A stretch of 64,000 bases of DNA from Exiguobacterium sp. TNDT2. Lineage in GTDB: Bacteria > Bacillota > Bacilli > Exiguobacteriales > Exiguobacteriaceae. Shown here piece by piece: positions 7,331 through 15,854 of the stretch. The position numbers and the translations under genes were made by a program. The DNA is taken from positions 206,961-270,960 of the forward strand of contig NZ_QLVE01000002.1 of assembly GCF_003331145.1 (NCBI RefSeq), in the 5' to 3' direction. Every line of letters begins with the position of its first letter. Positions within the stretch are counted from its first letter, which is position 1. The notes under the pieces are model-generated. The model was not told the DNA's origin. It did no database searches and saw only the letters and a list, made by a program, of their open reading frames with translations.

Positions 7331-8034
7331 ACGCTTGTGACCAATTGATTGATTATTTCAACCAGCATTTGACAGAAGACGAACGCATCCAGTTTGAAGC
7401 GCATCTCGCGACATGTCAAACATGTCAAGAAGAGCTCGAACAACTCGAGGCCCTCGTCGGCGGCGTCGCGTTCCTCTCTGAACCGGCTGAACCACCAAGC
7501 GGGATGAAGGCACGCATCCTCGACAACGTGTTCGCTGAAGACGAGCCAAAGCCTAAGAAAGTCGAGCCGACCCCGATCACACCGTTCACTGCTACGAAGA
7601 AGAACCAGAAGACGCCATGGGGAGCGCTCGCCCTCGCGGCCACACTCATGCTCTCCTTGATCGGGAACGGCTATCTGCTATTGAACCAAGATGACCCGAG
7701 CGGCATCGCCTTGACCGAGACGGTACCGCTCGAAGGCGAATCGGAAGGCGTCGCTTACCTGGCCGAACAGGATGGTCAGCGCCAGCTCATCGTCCAGACG
7801 AACGGACTCGCCCCCCTCGAAGCGAACGAAGTATATCAAGTTTGGCTCTTGAAGGACGGCTCACCGATTCCGACTGGTGCCTTCGTCACCGACGACAAAG
7901 GCAACGGGACGGTCATCTATCCACTCGATTCGACCGAATCGGAGACAGATTGGGATACGGTCGCTGTCACGAAAGAACCGGAACGGGGCAACACGGCGCC
8001 CGTTGGCGAGATCGTCCTCAGTGCCAGTTTATAA
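7327..8034 (+). CDS. Anti-sigma factor, zinc-binding ZAS domain plus RskA-type extracellular domain
   Basis: The cytosolic N-terminus carries the ZAS zinc motif His26-x3-Cys30-x2-Cys33. One membrane helix follows (about 98-119), and then an outer domain of about 115 residues with the QVWLLKDGSPIPTGAF segment typical of the RskA/anti-sigma-K family. It should sequester the sigma factor encoded just before it and release it when proteolysed or when zinc/thiol state changes. AAGGAGG precedes the ATG, which lies in an ATGA overlap with the sigma stop. A terminator follows. Confidence 0.9.
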   Translation: MNACDQLIDYFNQHLTEDERIQFEAHLATCQTCQEELEQLEALVGGVAFLSEPAEPPSGMKARILDNVFAEDEPKPKKVEPTPITPFTATKKNQKTPWGALALAATLMLSLIGNGYLLLNQDDPSGIALTETVPLEGESEGVAYLAEQDGQRQLIVQTNGLAPLEANEVYQVWLLKDGSPIPTGAFVTDDKGNGTVIYPLDSTESETDWDTVAVTKEPERGNTAPVGEIVLSASL

Positions 8035-8038
8035 GAAG

Positions 8039-8090
8039 AGACCAGAGGACGTGACGCGCCACGCGTACGTGTCATCTGGTCTTTTTTTCC
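8039..8090 (+). terminator. Intrinsic terminator of the sigma/anti-sigma operon
   Basis: AGACCAGA (8039-8046) pairs with TCTGGTCT (8075-8082), enclosing further GC-rich pairing, and is followed by seven T residues. Confidence 0.85.
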
Positions 8091-8118
8091 TTATGATGAT
8101 AGAAAAGGAGTGGTACAT

Positions 8119-9030
8119 ATGCGTCAGCCTAAAATCGGTGTCGTCGGTCTCGGCGGCATCGCCCAGAAAGCGTACTTGCCGATCTTATCGAACAGCACAT
8201 CATTCGAACTGATTGGTGCCTATTCTCCGACCGTCGCCAAACGCGACGCGATTTGTCGGGCCCATCGGATGGAGTCGTTCACAGGACTTCCCGAGCTCGC
8301 GTCTTCCGTCGATGCGGCCTTCGTTCACAGTTCGACCGAGACGCATTTCGACGTCGTCTCCTATCTGCTCGCACACGGTATCGATGTGTATGTCGATAAA
8401 CCACTAGCCGCGACGATTGAACAGGCAGAACGTCTCGTCGAGCTGGCCGAGCAGACGAACCGAAAGCTCATGGTCGGCTTCAATCGCCGCTTCGCCCCGA
8501 TGTATCAGCACGTGAAAGAAGCAGCCCCGTTCCACACGCTCGACTTCGTCAAGCATCGCGGGGACGAATTGCGTGGCCACGACTATCAGTTCACGTTGCT
8601 CGATGACTATTTGCATGTCGTCGACACACTCCGGTACTTCGCTGGAAGCGAGTTGCGCCTGGTCACAGGGCATTTGGAGAAGACCGAAGCGAACGGTCTC
8701 CATTTCGCACGTCACGTTTGGCGAGACGAGCACGGACTGCACACGACGTCAATGCACCGCAAGGCCGGGACGAATCACGAAGGGCTGAGCGCCATCCGGG
8801 ACGGACTTCGCATGACGGTCGACGAGATGGTGACGCTTCAGCGCTTCGAGAACGGCGCCCATTCGACAAAGACGTTCGGGTCATGGGACACGCTCCTGAC
8901 CCAACGCGGGTTCCAAGGAGCGATCGACCACTTCGTCTCGGCAGTGACCGAGGATACAGCTATCCTGACGGATGGGCGTGAGGCGCTCCTCACACAACAG
9001 CTAGTGACGGATTTGTTCGGCTCACACTAA
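8119..9030 (+). CDS. Gfo/Idh/MocA-family NAD(P)-dependent oxidoreductase
   Basis: The N-terminal Rossmann fold starts IGVVGLGGIAQKAYLP (GxGxxA-type dinucleotide loop). The family's YVDKPLAATIEQAERL follows near residue 92, containing the conserved Lys in the E/D-K-P motif. The C-terminal alpha/beta substrate domain holds DDYLHVVDTLRYF near 155. Family members oxidise or reduce sugars and related metabolites; the substrate is unknown. AAAGGAG at 8104-8110 selects the ATG at 8119 over the overlapping GTG at 8110. A small coiled-coil protein follows 15 bases downstream. Confidence 0.85.
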   Translation: MRQPKIGVVGLGGIAQKAYLPILSNSTSFELIGAYSPTVAKRDAICRAHRMESFTGLPELASSVDAAFVHSSTETHFDVVSYLLAHGIDVYVDKPLAATIEQAERLVELAEQTNRKLMVGFNRRFAPMYQHVKEAAPFHTLDFVKHRGDELRGHDYQFTLLDDYLHVVDTLRYFAGSELRLVTGHLEKTEANGLHFARHVWRDEHGLHTTSMHRKAGTNHEGLSAIRDGLRMTVDEMVTLQRFENGAHSTKTFGSWDTLLTQRGFQGAIDHFVSAVTEDTAILTDGREALLTQQLVTDLFGSH

Positions 9031-9045
9031 AAGGAGGCGTATCAA

Positions 9046-9231
9046 ATGGATTTCTTTTTCTACATCATGGTCATCGTCGTCGTGTCCATCGCCGCGGACA
9101 GCTTCAACAAGAGGCAAAAGGTTCGTGTCGAGGAGCTGCGGCTCAAAGTCGAACAAGAAAAGCTCGCCATCCAGCGGCTCGAGCTCGAGATGAAGCGTGA
9201 CGAGGACAAACTCGATCATCACGGATTTTGA
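9046..9231 (+). CDS. Small membrane-anchored coiled-coil protein, 61 aa
   Basis: AAAAGGAGGCG precedes the ATG. An N-terminal membrane helix (residues 3-18) is followed by a continuous charged helix of about 35 residues with heptad-like Leu/Val spacing, likely a coiled coil, and a His-rich end. It is probably co-transcribed with the oxidoreductase gene. Such tiny anchored coiled-coil proteins are common in Bacillales and have no known function. Confidence 0.65.
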   Translation: MDFFFYIMVIVVVSIAADSFNKRQKVRVEELRLKVEQEKLAIQRLELEMKRDEDKLDHHGF

Positions 9232-9268
9232 AAAGACGGTCGGCCCTTATCGGGTCGACCGTCTTCAC
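9231..9268. terminator. Bidirectional intrinsic terminator
   Basis: AAGACGGTCG (9233-9242) pairs perfectly with CGACCGTCTT (9256-9265) between two convergent genes. A and T flanks make it usable in both directions. Confidence 0.8.
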
Positions 9269-10186
9269 TTATAGGATATGCTGTTCTGAGGCGAGTCTTG
9301 CGTCACTTATCCGTTTTTGCCGTCGTTCGGCGAGTGTCGACCAGGTGACCGCCGTGATGATGCAGGCGGCACCGATGAAGAAGTTGCGGTCGAGCCGTTC
9401 GTCGAGGACGAGCCAACCGAGATAACCTCCGACGAGCGGTTGGAAAAAGAAGAACAGCGAACCGACGCTCGCATCCATGAGTTCGAGTCCTTTGTTCCAA
9501 AAGAAGAACGCCCCGGCTGTCGAGATGATGCCGACGTATAACACGCTGAGCCAAAGCACCATGGTCATATTCGGAAGACCGGATGCGACCACTTCCATCC
9601 CCATGAGCGGCGTCATCAACACGAAGGCGATGCCGATGGCGAACGTCGTGATCGTCAACGACGACATCGTCGCGGAAGCGATTTTCACATAGATGGACAT
9701 GAGCGCCCACGTGATGGCGGCACCGACCAAGACGAGGCTACCGATGAAATACGTTCCTTCGACGTGCCAACCGACGACGATGATGACCCCGAGCGTCGCC
9801 AAAAGGAGTGACCCGATTTTGACAGGTGTGAGCCGCTCTTTCAAGATGACTCGGGCAAAAATTACCATGAACGCCGGTGTCGCCGCCGTGACGAGCGATC
9901 CCGTATGGGCGTCGGATAGTTTCGTGCCGATGAATTGAAATGAAATCGAGGCGACATAGCCGACGACTCCGACGAGCGCGATCCACTTCCAGTCGCCCCT
10001 GGCAATCCGCTCGCGACCGAACGTCCACCACATTATAAACAGGATGACAAAAGCGACGGCGTAACGCATCCAGACGAGCGTGAACGGCTCGATATAGCCG
10101 AGCGCATACTTACTGACGACGTACATCCCGCCCCAAATGCTGGCGGCGAGCGTTAAACTGATGGCACCTAACCATTCCTTGCGCAT
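9269..10186 (-). CDS. EamA-family (DMT superfamily) transporter
   Basis: The 305 residues form ten predicted membrane helices in two homologous EamA halves (about residues 5-140 and 150-285). Each half has the family's conserved Trp-Gly and Glu-x-Leu region, for example the ILKERLTP and VLDERLDRN segments at equivalent positions. Members export or import small metabolites such as amino acids, so a drug or metabolite exporter is likely but unproven. GAGGAGGGACGC precedes the ATG. An inverted repeat (10202-10225) lies directly upstream and may be an operator. Confidence 0.87.
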   Translation of the reverse strand: MRKEWLGAISLTLAASIWGGMYVVSKYALGYIEPFTLVWMRYAVAFVILFIMWWTFGRERIARGDWKWIALVGVVGYVASISFQFIGTKLSDAHTGSLVTAATPAFMVIFARVILKERLTPVKIGSLLLATLGVIIVVGWHVEGTYFIGSLVLVGAAITWALMSIYVKIASATMSSLTITTFAIGIAFVLMTPLMGMEVVASGLPNMTMVLWLSVLYVGIISTAGAFFFWNKGLELMDASVGSLFFFFQPLVGGYLGWLVLDERLDRNFFIGAACIITAVTWSTLAERRQKRISDARLASEQHIL

Positions 10187-10201
10187 AGCGTCCCTCCTCT
10201 C

Positions 10202-10225
10202 TGATGTCTAAACAATACGACATCA
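10202..10225. promoter_or_regulatory. Inverted repeat, possible operator of the EamA transporter gene
   Basis: TGATGTC and GACATCA form a perfect 7-bp inverted repeat with a 10-base spacer. It is centred 27 bases upstream of the transporter start codon, a usual place for a repressor site. No regulator is encoded next to it. Confidence 0.4.
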
Positions 10226-10250
10226 ATCCTTGATATTCCTGTATCCCCAG

Positions 10251-10279
10251 TTGCCGAACCGACCGAAATCGCTTACACT
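10251..10279 (+). promoter_or_regulatory. Probable promoter of the ABC-F leader
   Basis: TTGCCG at 10251-10256, then 17 bases, then TACACT at 10274-10279. The boxes match the housekeeping consensus at about 4 of 6 bases each. Transcription would start near 10286, giving a leader of about 225 nt before the ABC-F start. Confidence 0.5.
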
Positions 10280-10311
10280 TACCATAATGATAATGGAAAG
10301 GAGGGAGAAAG

Positions 10312-10389
10312 GTGAACTTTGTCGGACGTACGCATTGGTCAACAGAACATTTGTACATTTTGCGTGCGATTTTTCACGATGTCGCGTAA
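10312..10389 (+). CDS. Leader peptide of the ABC-F gene, 25 aa
   Basis: GTG at 10312 follows AAAGGAGGG with good spacing and opens a 25-codon frame that begins MNFVGRTHWS and ends FHDVA, stop TAA at 10387. A small hairpin with a T run starts five bases after the stop, and a strong terminator lies 65 bases further on, just before the ABC-F gene. This arrangement is known from ribosome-mediated attenuation of antibiotic-resistance ABC-F genes. A ribosome stalled on the peptide would change leader folding and let transcription proceed. Translation of the peptide is inferred from sequence only. Confidence 0.6.
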   Translation: MNFVGRTHWSTEHLYILRAIFHDVA

Positions 10390-10393
10390 CCAT

Positions 10394-10483
10394 AGGACCC
10401 GTTTGTCCTTTTTTAGACATTGCTGAAATACGACAAAGCGCCTCTCTTTCTTGCCGAGCGCTTCTTTGCGCTCGGTTTTTTTT
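10394..10483 (+). promoter_or_regulatory. Transcription attenuator upstream of the ABC-F gene
   Basis: Two T-tailed hairpins follow the leader peptide: a weak one (AGGAC/GTCCT, 10394-10409, six T) and a strong one (CCGAGCGC/GCGCTCGG, 10454-10461 with 10468-10475, eight T). An upstream AAGCGC (10436-10441) can pair with GCGCTT (10458-10463), which includes the left arm of the strong terminator, so an antiterminator fold is possible. The ABC-F start lies 31 bases beyond. Confidence 0.7.
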
Positions 10484-10513
10484 GATAGGCCTCTACTTGA
10501 GGAGGAACCACTC

Positions 10514-12352
10514 ATGTTCATCGAGTTACAACATATTCAAAAACAATTTGGCGGCCACGCCGTCTTGACTGATGCCAATCTTCACGTAAACGCCGGCGAA
10601 CGCATCGGGCTCGTCGGACGGAACGGGAGCGGCAAGACAACGCTCTTGCGCCTCATCGTCGGTACCGAGTCCCCAGATGAAGGAACAATCTATCGAAAAC
10701 AACGGCTGACGATCGGCTATTTGGCCCAGATTCCCGCCCATCCCGGTAAGTCAGGTCGAGACGTGCTCTATACGGCGTTCGCCGAGTTAACGAGACTCGG
10801 TGACGAGATGCGACGACTCGAGGAACAGATGATTTCAAGTGACGACATCGACGCGCTGCTCGAGACGTACGGCGCCTTGCAGATGCGCTATGAAAGCGGT
10901 GGCGGGTATGCCATCGATTCGAAAGTGAGTGCGATGATCGATGGATTACGCCTCACAAGTTTCATCGACCGCCCATTCGATACACTTAGCGGTGGCGAAC
11001 AGACAAAAGTCGGGCTCGCCTTGGCATTGCTTCAAGAACCAGAACTGCTCATCTTAGATGAACCGACGAACCATCTCGATTTAGAAGCGATGACTTGGCT
11101 CGAGTCGTTCCTTCGTGACAGTCCGTCCACGCTTCTCCTCGTCTCGCACGACCGTGTGTTTCTCGATGCCGTCGCCACGCGCATCGTCGAATGTGAGGAT
11201 GGGGAGTTGGCTAGTTTCGATGGGAACTATAGCGCATTCGTCGCCCAAAAAGAAAAACGGTTGCTCGATCAGTTCCACGCCTACACAGAGCAACAGAAGA
11301 AAATCAAGAAGATGAAGGAAACGATTCGACAGCTAAGACAGTGGGCGAACGAAGGCAATCCACCGAACGAGAAATTTTATCGGCGTGCCAAGTCGATGGA
11401 GAAAGCGCTCGCCCGTATCGAGACGATCAAAAAACCACGACTCGAGGCCGTGCAACCGGACATCCAGTTCACAGCGAACGGGCGGACCGGACGCGATGTG
11501 TTCGAGGCGACCGACGTGACCGTCACTTACGACCGGACCGTCTTCGAACACGTCTCGTTCTACGCCGGTCATGGCGAGCGCATCGCCATCGTCGGTCCGA
11601 ATGGGAGCGGCAAGTCGACCTTGTTGAAAGTATTGCTCGGTTACCTCGAACCGGCCTCGGGCACTGTGCGACGAGCAGAACGGGCCCAAATCGGATACTT
11701 GTCCCAATACATCGACTTCGATGACTCCCATCGGCTCATCGAGGCGTTCCGTGACCGCATCGCCGTCGATGAAGGAAAGGCCCGTCAACTGCTGGCCCAG
11801 TTCCTCTTCTATGGCGCGAGCGTCTTCAAACCGGTCAAAGATTTGAGCGGTGGCGAGAAGATGCGCCTCATGCTCGCCATTCTTATGCACGAGGATATCA
11901 ACGTGCTCGTGTTAGACGAACCGACGAACCATCTCGATATCGAAGCGCGTGAGGCACTCGAAGACGCACTCGACCGCTTTACCGGAACGCTCGTCGCCGT
12001 CTCACACGACCGCTACTTCTTGAACAAGCTGTTCCCGGTCACCTATTGGCTTGATGGGACAGCGGCACGTTTCCCGGGAAACGTGTCGTATGTGCTCGAG
12101 AAACGGCAACATGAAATGAACACAGAGGTCGCCGTTCCTAAACCGAAACTCGTGAAACCGAAGCAAGAAACGACTCGCGACACTTCAGTTGACGAAGCTC
12201 GCCTGACCGAGCTCGAAGCATCACATCAAGCCCTCCTGTACCAAATGAATGAGACGAACGATTTAGAAGAATTAATGACGTTGCAGCAACAAGCCGATGC
12301 GCTCCAAGCAGACATCGACACGTTGTTGAACCAGTTGCTCGAATCGATGTAA
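10514..12352 (+). CDS. ABC-F family ATPase (ribosome-associated)
   Basis: Two ABC domains sit in one soluble chain of 612 residues without membrane helices, which defines ABC-F. Walker A GRNGSGKTT is at 35-43, signature LSGGE near 158, and LILDEPTNHLDL follows. The second Walker A GPNGSGKST is near 361, then LSGGEKMRL and VLDEPTNHLDIEA. A basic helical linker (about 255-310) joins them, and a coiled coil ends the protein (about 550-612). ABC-F proteins bind the ribosomal E site, either to relieve stalled translation or to dislodge antibiotics. Which applies is not decided by sequence, but the attenuator in front favours antibiotic protection. GAGGAGG fixes the start. Confidence 0.88.
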   Translation: MFIELQHIQKQFGGHAVLTDANLHVNAGERIGLVGRNGSGKTTLLRLIVGTESPDEGTIYRKQRLTIGYLAQIPAHPGKSGRDVLYTAFAELTRLGDEMRRLEEQMISSDDIDALLETYGALQMRYESGGGYAIDSKVSAMIDGLRLTSFIDRPFDTLSGGEQTKVGLALALLQEPELLILDEPTNHLDLEAMTWLESFLRDSPSTLLLVSHDRVFLDAVATRIVECEDGELASFDGNYSAFVAQKEKRLLDQFHAYTEQQKKIKKMKETIRQLRQWANEGNPPNEKFYRRAKSMEKALARIETIKKPRLEAVQPDIQFTANGRTGRDVFEATDVTVTYDRTVFEHVSFYAGHGERIAIVGPNGSGKSTLLKVLLGYLEPASGTVRRAERAQIGYLSQYIDFDDSHRLIEAFRDRIAVDEGKARQLLAQFLFYGASVFKPVKDLSGGEKMRLMLAILMHEDINVLVLDEPTNHLDIEAREALEDALDRFTGTLVAVSHDRYFLNKLFPVTYWLDGTAARFPGNVSYVLEKRQHEMNTEVAVPKPKLVKPKQETTRDTSVDEARLTELEASHQALLYQMNETNDLEELMTLQQQADALQADIDTLLNQLLESM

Positions 12353-12353
12353 C

Positions 12354-12389
12354 CAAAAAAACGGCGTCCGCTTAGCGGCGCCGTTTTTG
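12354..12389. terminator. Bidirectional intrinsic terminator
   Basis: A 12-bp stem, AAACGGCG plus CCGC pairing with GCGG plus CGCCGTTT, has A and T runs on either side. It overlaps the end of the small convergent gene. Confidence 0.85.
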
Positions 12390-12533
12390 TTCGAACCAAG
12401 CTTGGACGAGAAAGCCCGTCACACCAAGCGCCATCAAAAAATAGGGCACGATTCGCGGGACAGCTCCCGTTTCCCCCATCATCATGAGGATTAGGCCGCT
12501 CACGAACGTCCCGAGCCAGTATATTTTCGGCAT
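12372..12533 (-). CDS. Small membrane protein, 53 aa
   Basis: GAGGAG lies seven bases before the ATG at 12533. Two short membrane helices (about residues 6-22 and 27-45) are followed by a basic end QKRRR whose codons lie in the terminator stem. No family recognised. It is convergent with the ABC-F gene and divergent from the DUF3139-like gene. Confidence 0.55.
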   Translation of the reverse strand: MPKIYWLGTFVSGLILMMMGETGAVPRIVPYFLMALGVTGFLVQAWFEQKRRR

Positions 12534-12627
12534 ATCGTCACTCCTCTCTATTTTACCTTGTAATTTGTCAGAATTTTTCGTAAAATATTCTGAAATTCTT
12601 ATCATTATATTGAAAGGAGATGCGCTC

Positions 12628-12960
12628 ATGCCAAAACGAAACTGGGAGACGATTTTCCGAATCGCCCTCGTCGTCACGATCACGCTCGCCACTTTCCTCT
12701 ACGTCCGCTATTCGACGGAGATCGAGGAACGCGAACGTGCCTTAGAGCAGCACCTTGCGACTCATTATAACATTTCGGCGGACACCTATTCGATTGACGG
12801 CACCCTTTCCTTAAGCGGTTATGTCTACGACTTGACGTTCGAAGACGAACCTGACGCCGCCTACACGTTTCAGGTCGAACAGGCCGCAGACGGCCATCGC
12901 GTGAAGTTCGAACAAGCGGATGGCAAACAGCCGGCCCGGGTCGCCACGTTCGCCCCATAA
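12628..12960 (+). CDS. DUF3139-like membrane-anchored protein, 110 aa
   Basis: GAAAGGAG precedes the ATG at 12628. An N-terminal membrane helix (about residues 9-25) leads into a helix and a small beta domain outside the membrane with YVYDLTFEDEPDAAYTF, the pattern of DUF3139 proteins of Bacillales. The function of that family is unknown. An earlier ATG in frame at 12484 lies within the divergent gene and has no ribosome binding site. Confidence 0.6.
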   Translation: MPKRNWETIFRIALVVTITLATFLYVRYSTEIEERERALEQHLATHYNISADTYSIDGTLSLSGYVYDLTFEDEPDAAYTFQVEQAADGHRVKFEQADGKQPARVATFAP

Positions 12961-13080
12961 GAAAAAGCGCCACGTCTGTGGCGCTTAACGGTGAGCTTTT
13001 CTAGTAGAGCGGACTTTCACCCGACCGAGAAAGTTCCCGGCCGACCGTCCCATGCAATCAATCGATACGTGCTAGAAAAT
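12961..13080 (-). ncRNA. Candidate structured small RNA or 3' UTR ending in a terminator
   Basis: On the minus strand, TTTTCTAG (13079-13072) can pair with CTAGAAAA (13004-12997), enclosing ACTTTC/GAAAGT (13034-13029 with 13018-13013). This is followed by a strong terminator, AAGCGCCAC/GTGGCGCTT (12986-12978 with 12973-12965), and five T. The nested pairs and the terminator, which faces no minus-strand gene within 530 bases, suggest a small RNA or the 3' end of the HAD transcript. No clear promoter is visible. Confidence 0.3.
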
Positions 13081-13518
13081 GGACGCGGTTCAGAACGTGA
13101 TTTCGGAGCGTTCGTTCGTCTGAACATCAATCTGACCCTGCACAGAGACATTGCCTCCAAAACGGCCATGACTGCGTTTCGACGTAATAAGGTTGAAATC
13201 CATCTTGAACCTCATCATGCCCACCTGTTTTGAAACACCGAGCTTCCTAGACGTTTTGCCTCCCACATATCCTTTTTGTCTGCCCCTCACCTCTCGCGCG
13301 AGGTCAGGTGGACGACAGTTTGAGTCAGGAGATCACCTAGTCCGCCGGTCTTTCAACCAACCTGTCTCTCGTTTCACCGAGCCGGCCTCAGTCAAACAAC
13401 GATTGAATCTTCGTTTCATCCGTTGCCCCCTTTCAGCCCGACACGTTGAATGAGGACTACACTAATACATTAACCGTTTTACGTGTCATCGAATCCCTGT
13501 TCACCATTTCTCCAAAAT
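13081..13518. other. Intergenic stretch without a convincing gene
   Basis: About 440 bases separate the candidate small RNA from the HAD gene. The only notable frame is a GTG-started 66-codon minus-strand frame (13090-13290) preceded by GAGGTGAGGGG, whose product I do not recognise. I looked for RNase P RNA, tmRNA, T-box and riboswitch cores and saw none. Confidence 0.5.
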
Positions 13519-14373
13519 TTAGTCGTCGATATAATGGTCGAGCGCATAGGCGACGCCGTCTGCCTCGACATCCTTCGTGATATGGGTGCTGATGTCTTTC
13601 AATGGATCGACGGCGTTCCCCATCGCGATCCTCGTTTCCGCCACTTCGAACATCGAGATGTCGTTCAAATTATCCCCAATGGCCACGACGTCTGCCTGTG
13701 GAATTCCGTGATGTTCCGCCAACTGCGTCAACGCCATCCCTTTGCTCGCGTTCGGATGGCCGATCTCAATTTTCGTCCACCCTGCCGTCGTGATCAAAAT
13801 GTCGGTCCGGGGCTCATATAGCTTCCGGAGCTCGTGCAGTTTTCGTCGGTCGAACGAATAGACGAAGACTTTGTACACTTCATCGGCCTCGAAGTCGATC
13901 TCCTCGATCGCGTCAACATATGTCAGCCCGAACTGCTCGTTTTGAATTTCAATCTCCCGCTCGCCCCATTCTCGTGTGAACGATTGGTCGTGTGGCAACA
14001 CCTCATCCAACTCGCCCTTCAGTAAATCGGTACCCGAACGGAGTACTTTCACCCCGGCATTCGTATAAAATTCAACGTATGCCCCGTGTTCGTGGGCCAC
14101 GTCCCACAACTCTTGCACGACGTCTTTCGGGAGCGCGTGATAATAGATGCGCTCATTCTCATAGAAGGCGATCGCCCCGTTCCCGGACAAGATCGGACAA
14201 GTCAATCCGCTCCGGCTCAGCAACTCTTCAATATCGTGAATCGATCGACCCGAAGAGATGGCGACCAAATCTCCCTCGGCTTGGCGACGCCGAATCGCGG
14301 CTTGGTTCGTTTCTGTGATGACACCCGTTCGAGACAATAACGTTCCGTCTAAATCGATGGCAATCAGTTTCAT
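13519..14373 (-). CDS. Cof-type HAD-IIB phosphatase
   Basis: AAAGGAGAAGAGGAC precedes the ATG at 14373, giving 284 residues. Motif I is MKLIAIDLDGTLL at the N-terminus (Asp8 nucleophile), motif II AISSGRS near 41, and motif IV VAIGDNLNDISMFE near 233. The type IIB cap lies between. The family dephosphorylates sugar phosphates and other small phosphoesters in the cytosol; its substrate here is unknown. It is divergent from the kyn operon. Confidence 0.85.
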   Translation of the reverse strand: MKLIAIDLDGTLLSRTGVITETNQAAIRRRQAEGDLVAISSGRSIHDIEELLSRSGLTCPILSGNGAIAFYENERIYYHALPKDVVQELWDVAHEHGAYVEFYTNAGVKVLRSGTDLLKGELDEVLPHDQSFTREWGEREIEIQNEQFGLTYVDAIEEIDFEADEVYKVFVYSFDRRKLHELRKLYEPRTDILITTAGWTKIEIGHPNASKGMALTQLAEHHGIPQADVVAIGDNLNDISMFEVAETRIAMGNAVDPLKDISTHITKDVEADGVAYALDHYIDD

Positions 14374-14498
14374 GTCCTCTTCTCCTTTCATTCGGGTCTT
14401 ATAACCCAATTCCCTCAGATTGACTCTCTCCATTTCATCATCACATATACAGGCGCGAGAAGCACGTGCGAACCATGCCCGAACTGCGGTCATTCGTG

Positions 14499-14542
14499 TT
14501 GACACACCTTGCCCTGATTGCTACGCTTTTGTCAGCATGACA
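14499..14542 (+). promoter_or_regulatory. kyn operon promoter with palindromic operator candidate
   Basis: TTGACA (14499-14504), 17 bases, then an extended -10 TGCTACGCT (TACGCT at 14522-14527). The perfect inverted repeat TGTCA-GCA-TGACA (14530-14542) covers the expected start point near 14534, and GTGTTGACAC around the -35 is a related palindrome. A repressor responding to a tryptophan catabolite would fit, but none is encoded nearby. Confidence 0.6.
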
Positions 14543-14565
14543 CGCAAGTCAAAGGGGGAAATGAT

Positions 14566-15843
14566 ATGGCTCAAGATTTCACACGGGCGTACGCGGAAAC
14601 ACGCGACGTCAGCGACTCGCTCGCACCTTACCGGGGAGAATTTTATTTGCCGACAGACGGGATTTATATGGACGGGAACTCGCTCGGCCTGTTATCGAAA
14701 CGGGCCGAGCAGACGCTCCTCGAATCGCTGAACGATTGGAAAGAGCTTGGAATCGATGGTTGGATGTCGGGACGCCATCCATGGTTCAATTTGTCAGAAC
14801 AATTAGCCGCACTTAACGCGCCACTCATCGGGGCAAGAGCCGAGGAAGTGATGGTCACCGGGTCGACGACGGTCAACTTGCACCAACTCGTCGCCTCATT
14901 TTTTAAACCGGAAGGCAAGCGGACGAAGATTTTAGCCGACACACTCACCTTCCCATCTGATATTTACGCTTTGAAGAGTCAACTCGAGCTCCGCGGACTC
15001 GACCCGGCCGAACATTTGGTCCAAGTCTCGAGCCCGGACGGACGCTACTTGAAAGAAGAAGACATCATCGCAGCGATGACAGACGACATCGCCCTGATCG
15101 TCTTGCCGACCGTCCTCTATCGCAGCGGACAGATCCTCGATATGGCCCGTCTCGCCAAGGCGGCACACGAACGGGATATCTTGATCGGCTTTGACGCCTG
15201 CCATTCGGTCGGCGCCATCCCACACGCATTCCACGACTGGGGTGTCGACTTCGCCTACTGGTGCAACTATAAGCATTTGAATGGCGGACCTGGCAGCGTC
15301 GGCGGTCTATTCGTTCACGAGCGTCACTTTGGGACAACGCCTGGCCTTGCCGGTTGGTTCGGTTCACGCAAAGATAAACAGTTCGACATGGATCATACGA
15401 TGACGCCGGCCGATGACGCCGGTGCGTTCCAAATCGGGACGCCGCACGTTTTGAGCCTGGCCCCGCAACTTGGTGCCCTCGAGATGTTCAACGAGATCGG
15501 GATGGACGCCGTCCGCGAGAAATCGCTCGCTTTGACGACGTATATGACCGCACTGATTGACGAAGTGCTCGCACCATATGACTTCGTCATCGGCAGCCCG
15601 CGCAACGAGACACAGCGTGGTGCCCATTTGAGTCTCGAACACCCGGAGGCGGCCCGCATCTGTAAAGCGCTCAAACAGCATCGCGTCATTCCGGACTTCC
15701 GGGCCCCAAACATCATCCGACTCGCACCGGTCGCGCTCTACAACACGTTCACCGATGTGTATGATGTCGTGATGACGTTACAGACGATTATGGAAAACAA
15801 AGAATACGAGGCGTTCGAGAACGTCCGCGAAGTCGTGGCCTAA
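14566..15843 (+). CDS. kynU: Kynureninase
   Basis: This is a PLP-dependent enzyme of fold type I, 425 residues, the family's normal length. It cleaves kynurenine to anthranilate and alanine. The PLP lysine is Lys236 in [10 protein letters not shown], and the PLP-binding Asp lies in [12 protein letters not shown] near 210. MDGNSLGL near 36 and the C-terminal [11 protein letters not shown] are also conserved in kynureninases. AAAGGGGG eight bases upstream selects the ATG at 14566. It is first in the kynUAB operon and 11 bases from kynA. Confidence 0.95.
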   Translation: MAQDFTRAYAETRDVSDSLAPYRGEFYLPTDGIYMDGNSLGLLSKRAEQTLLESLNDWKELGIDGWMSGRHPWFNLSEQLAALNAPLIGARAEEVMVTGSTTVNLHQLVASFFKPEGKRTKILADTLTFPSDIYALKSQLELRGLDPAEHLVQVSSPDGRYLKEEDIIAAMTDDIALIVLPTVLYRSGQILDMARLAKAAHERDILIGFDACHSVGAIPHAFHDWGVDFAYWCNYKHLNGGPGSVGGLFVHERHFGTTPGLAGWFGSRKDKQFDMDHTMTPADDAGAFQIGTPHVLSLAPQLGALEMFNEIGMDAVREKSLALTTYMTALIDEVLAPYDFVIGSPRNETQRGAHLSLEHPEAARICKALKQHRVIPDFRAPNIIRLAPVALYNTFTDVYDVVMTLQTIMENKEYEAFENVREVVA

Positions 15844-15854
15844 GGAGAAACAAT

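Noticed and set aside
13090..13290. A GTG-started 66-codon frame on the minus strand in the large gap
   Set aside because: It has a purine-rich upstream sequence but no recognisable family and atypical composition; too weak to call a gene.
12961..13518. RNase P RNA, tmRNA, T-box or riboswitch in the large gap
   Set aside because: I looked on both strands for the conserved cores of these RNAs and found none.
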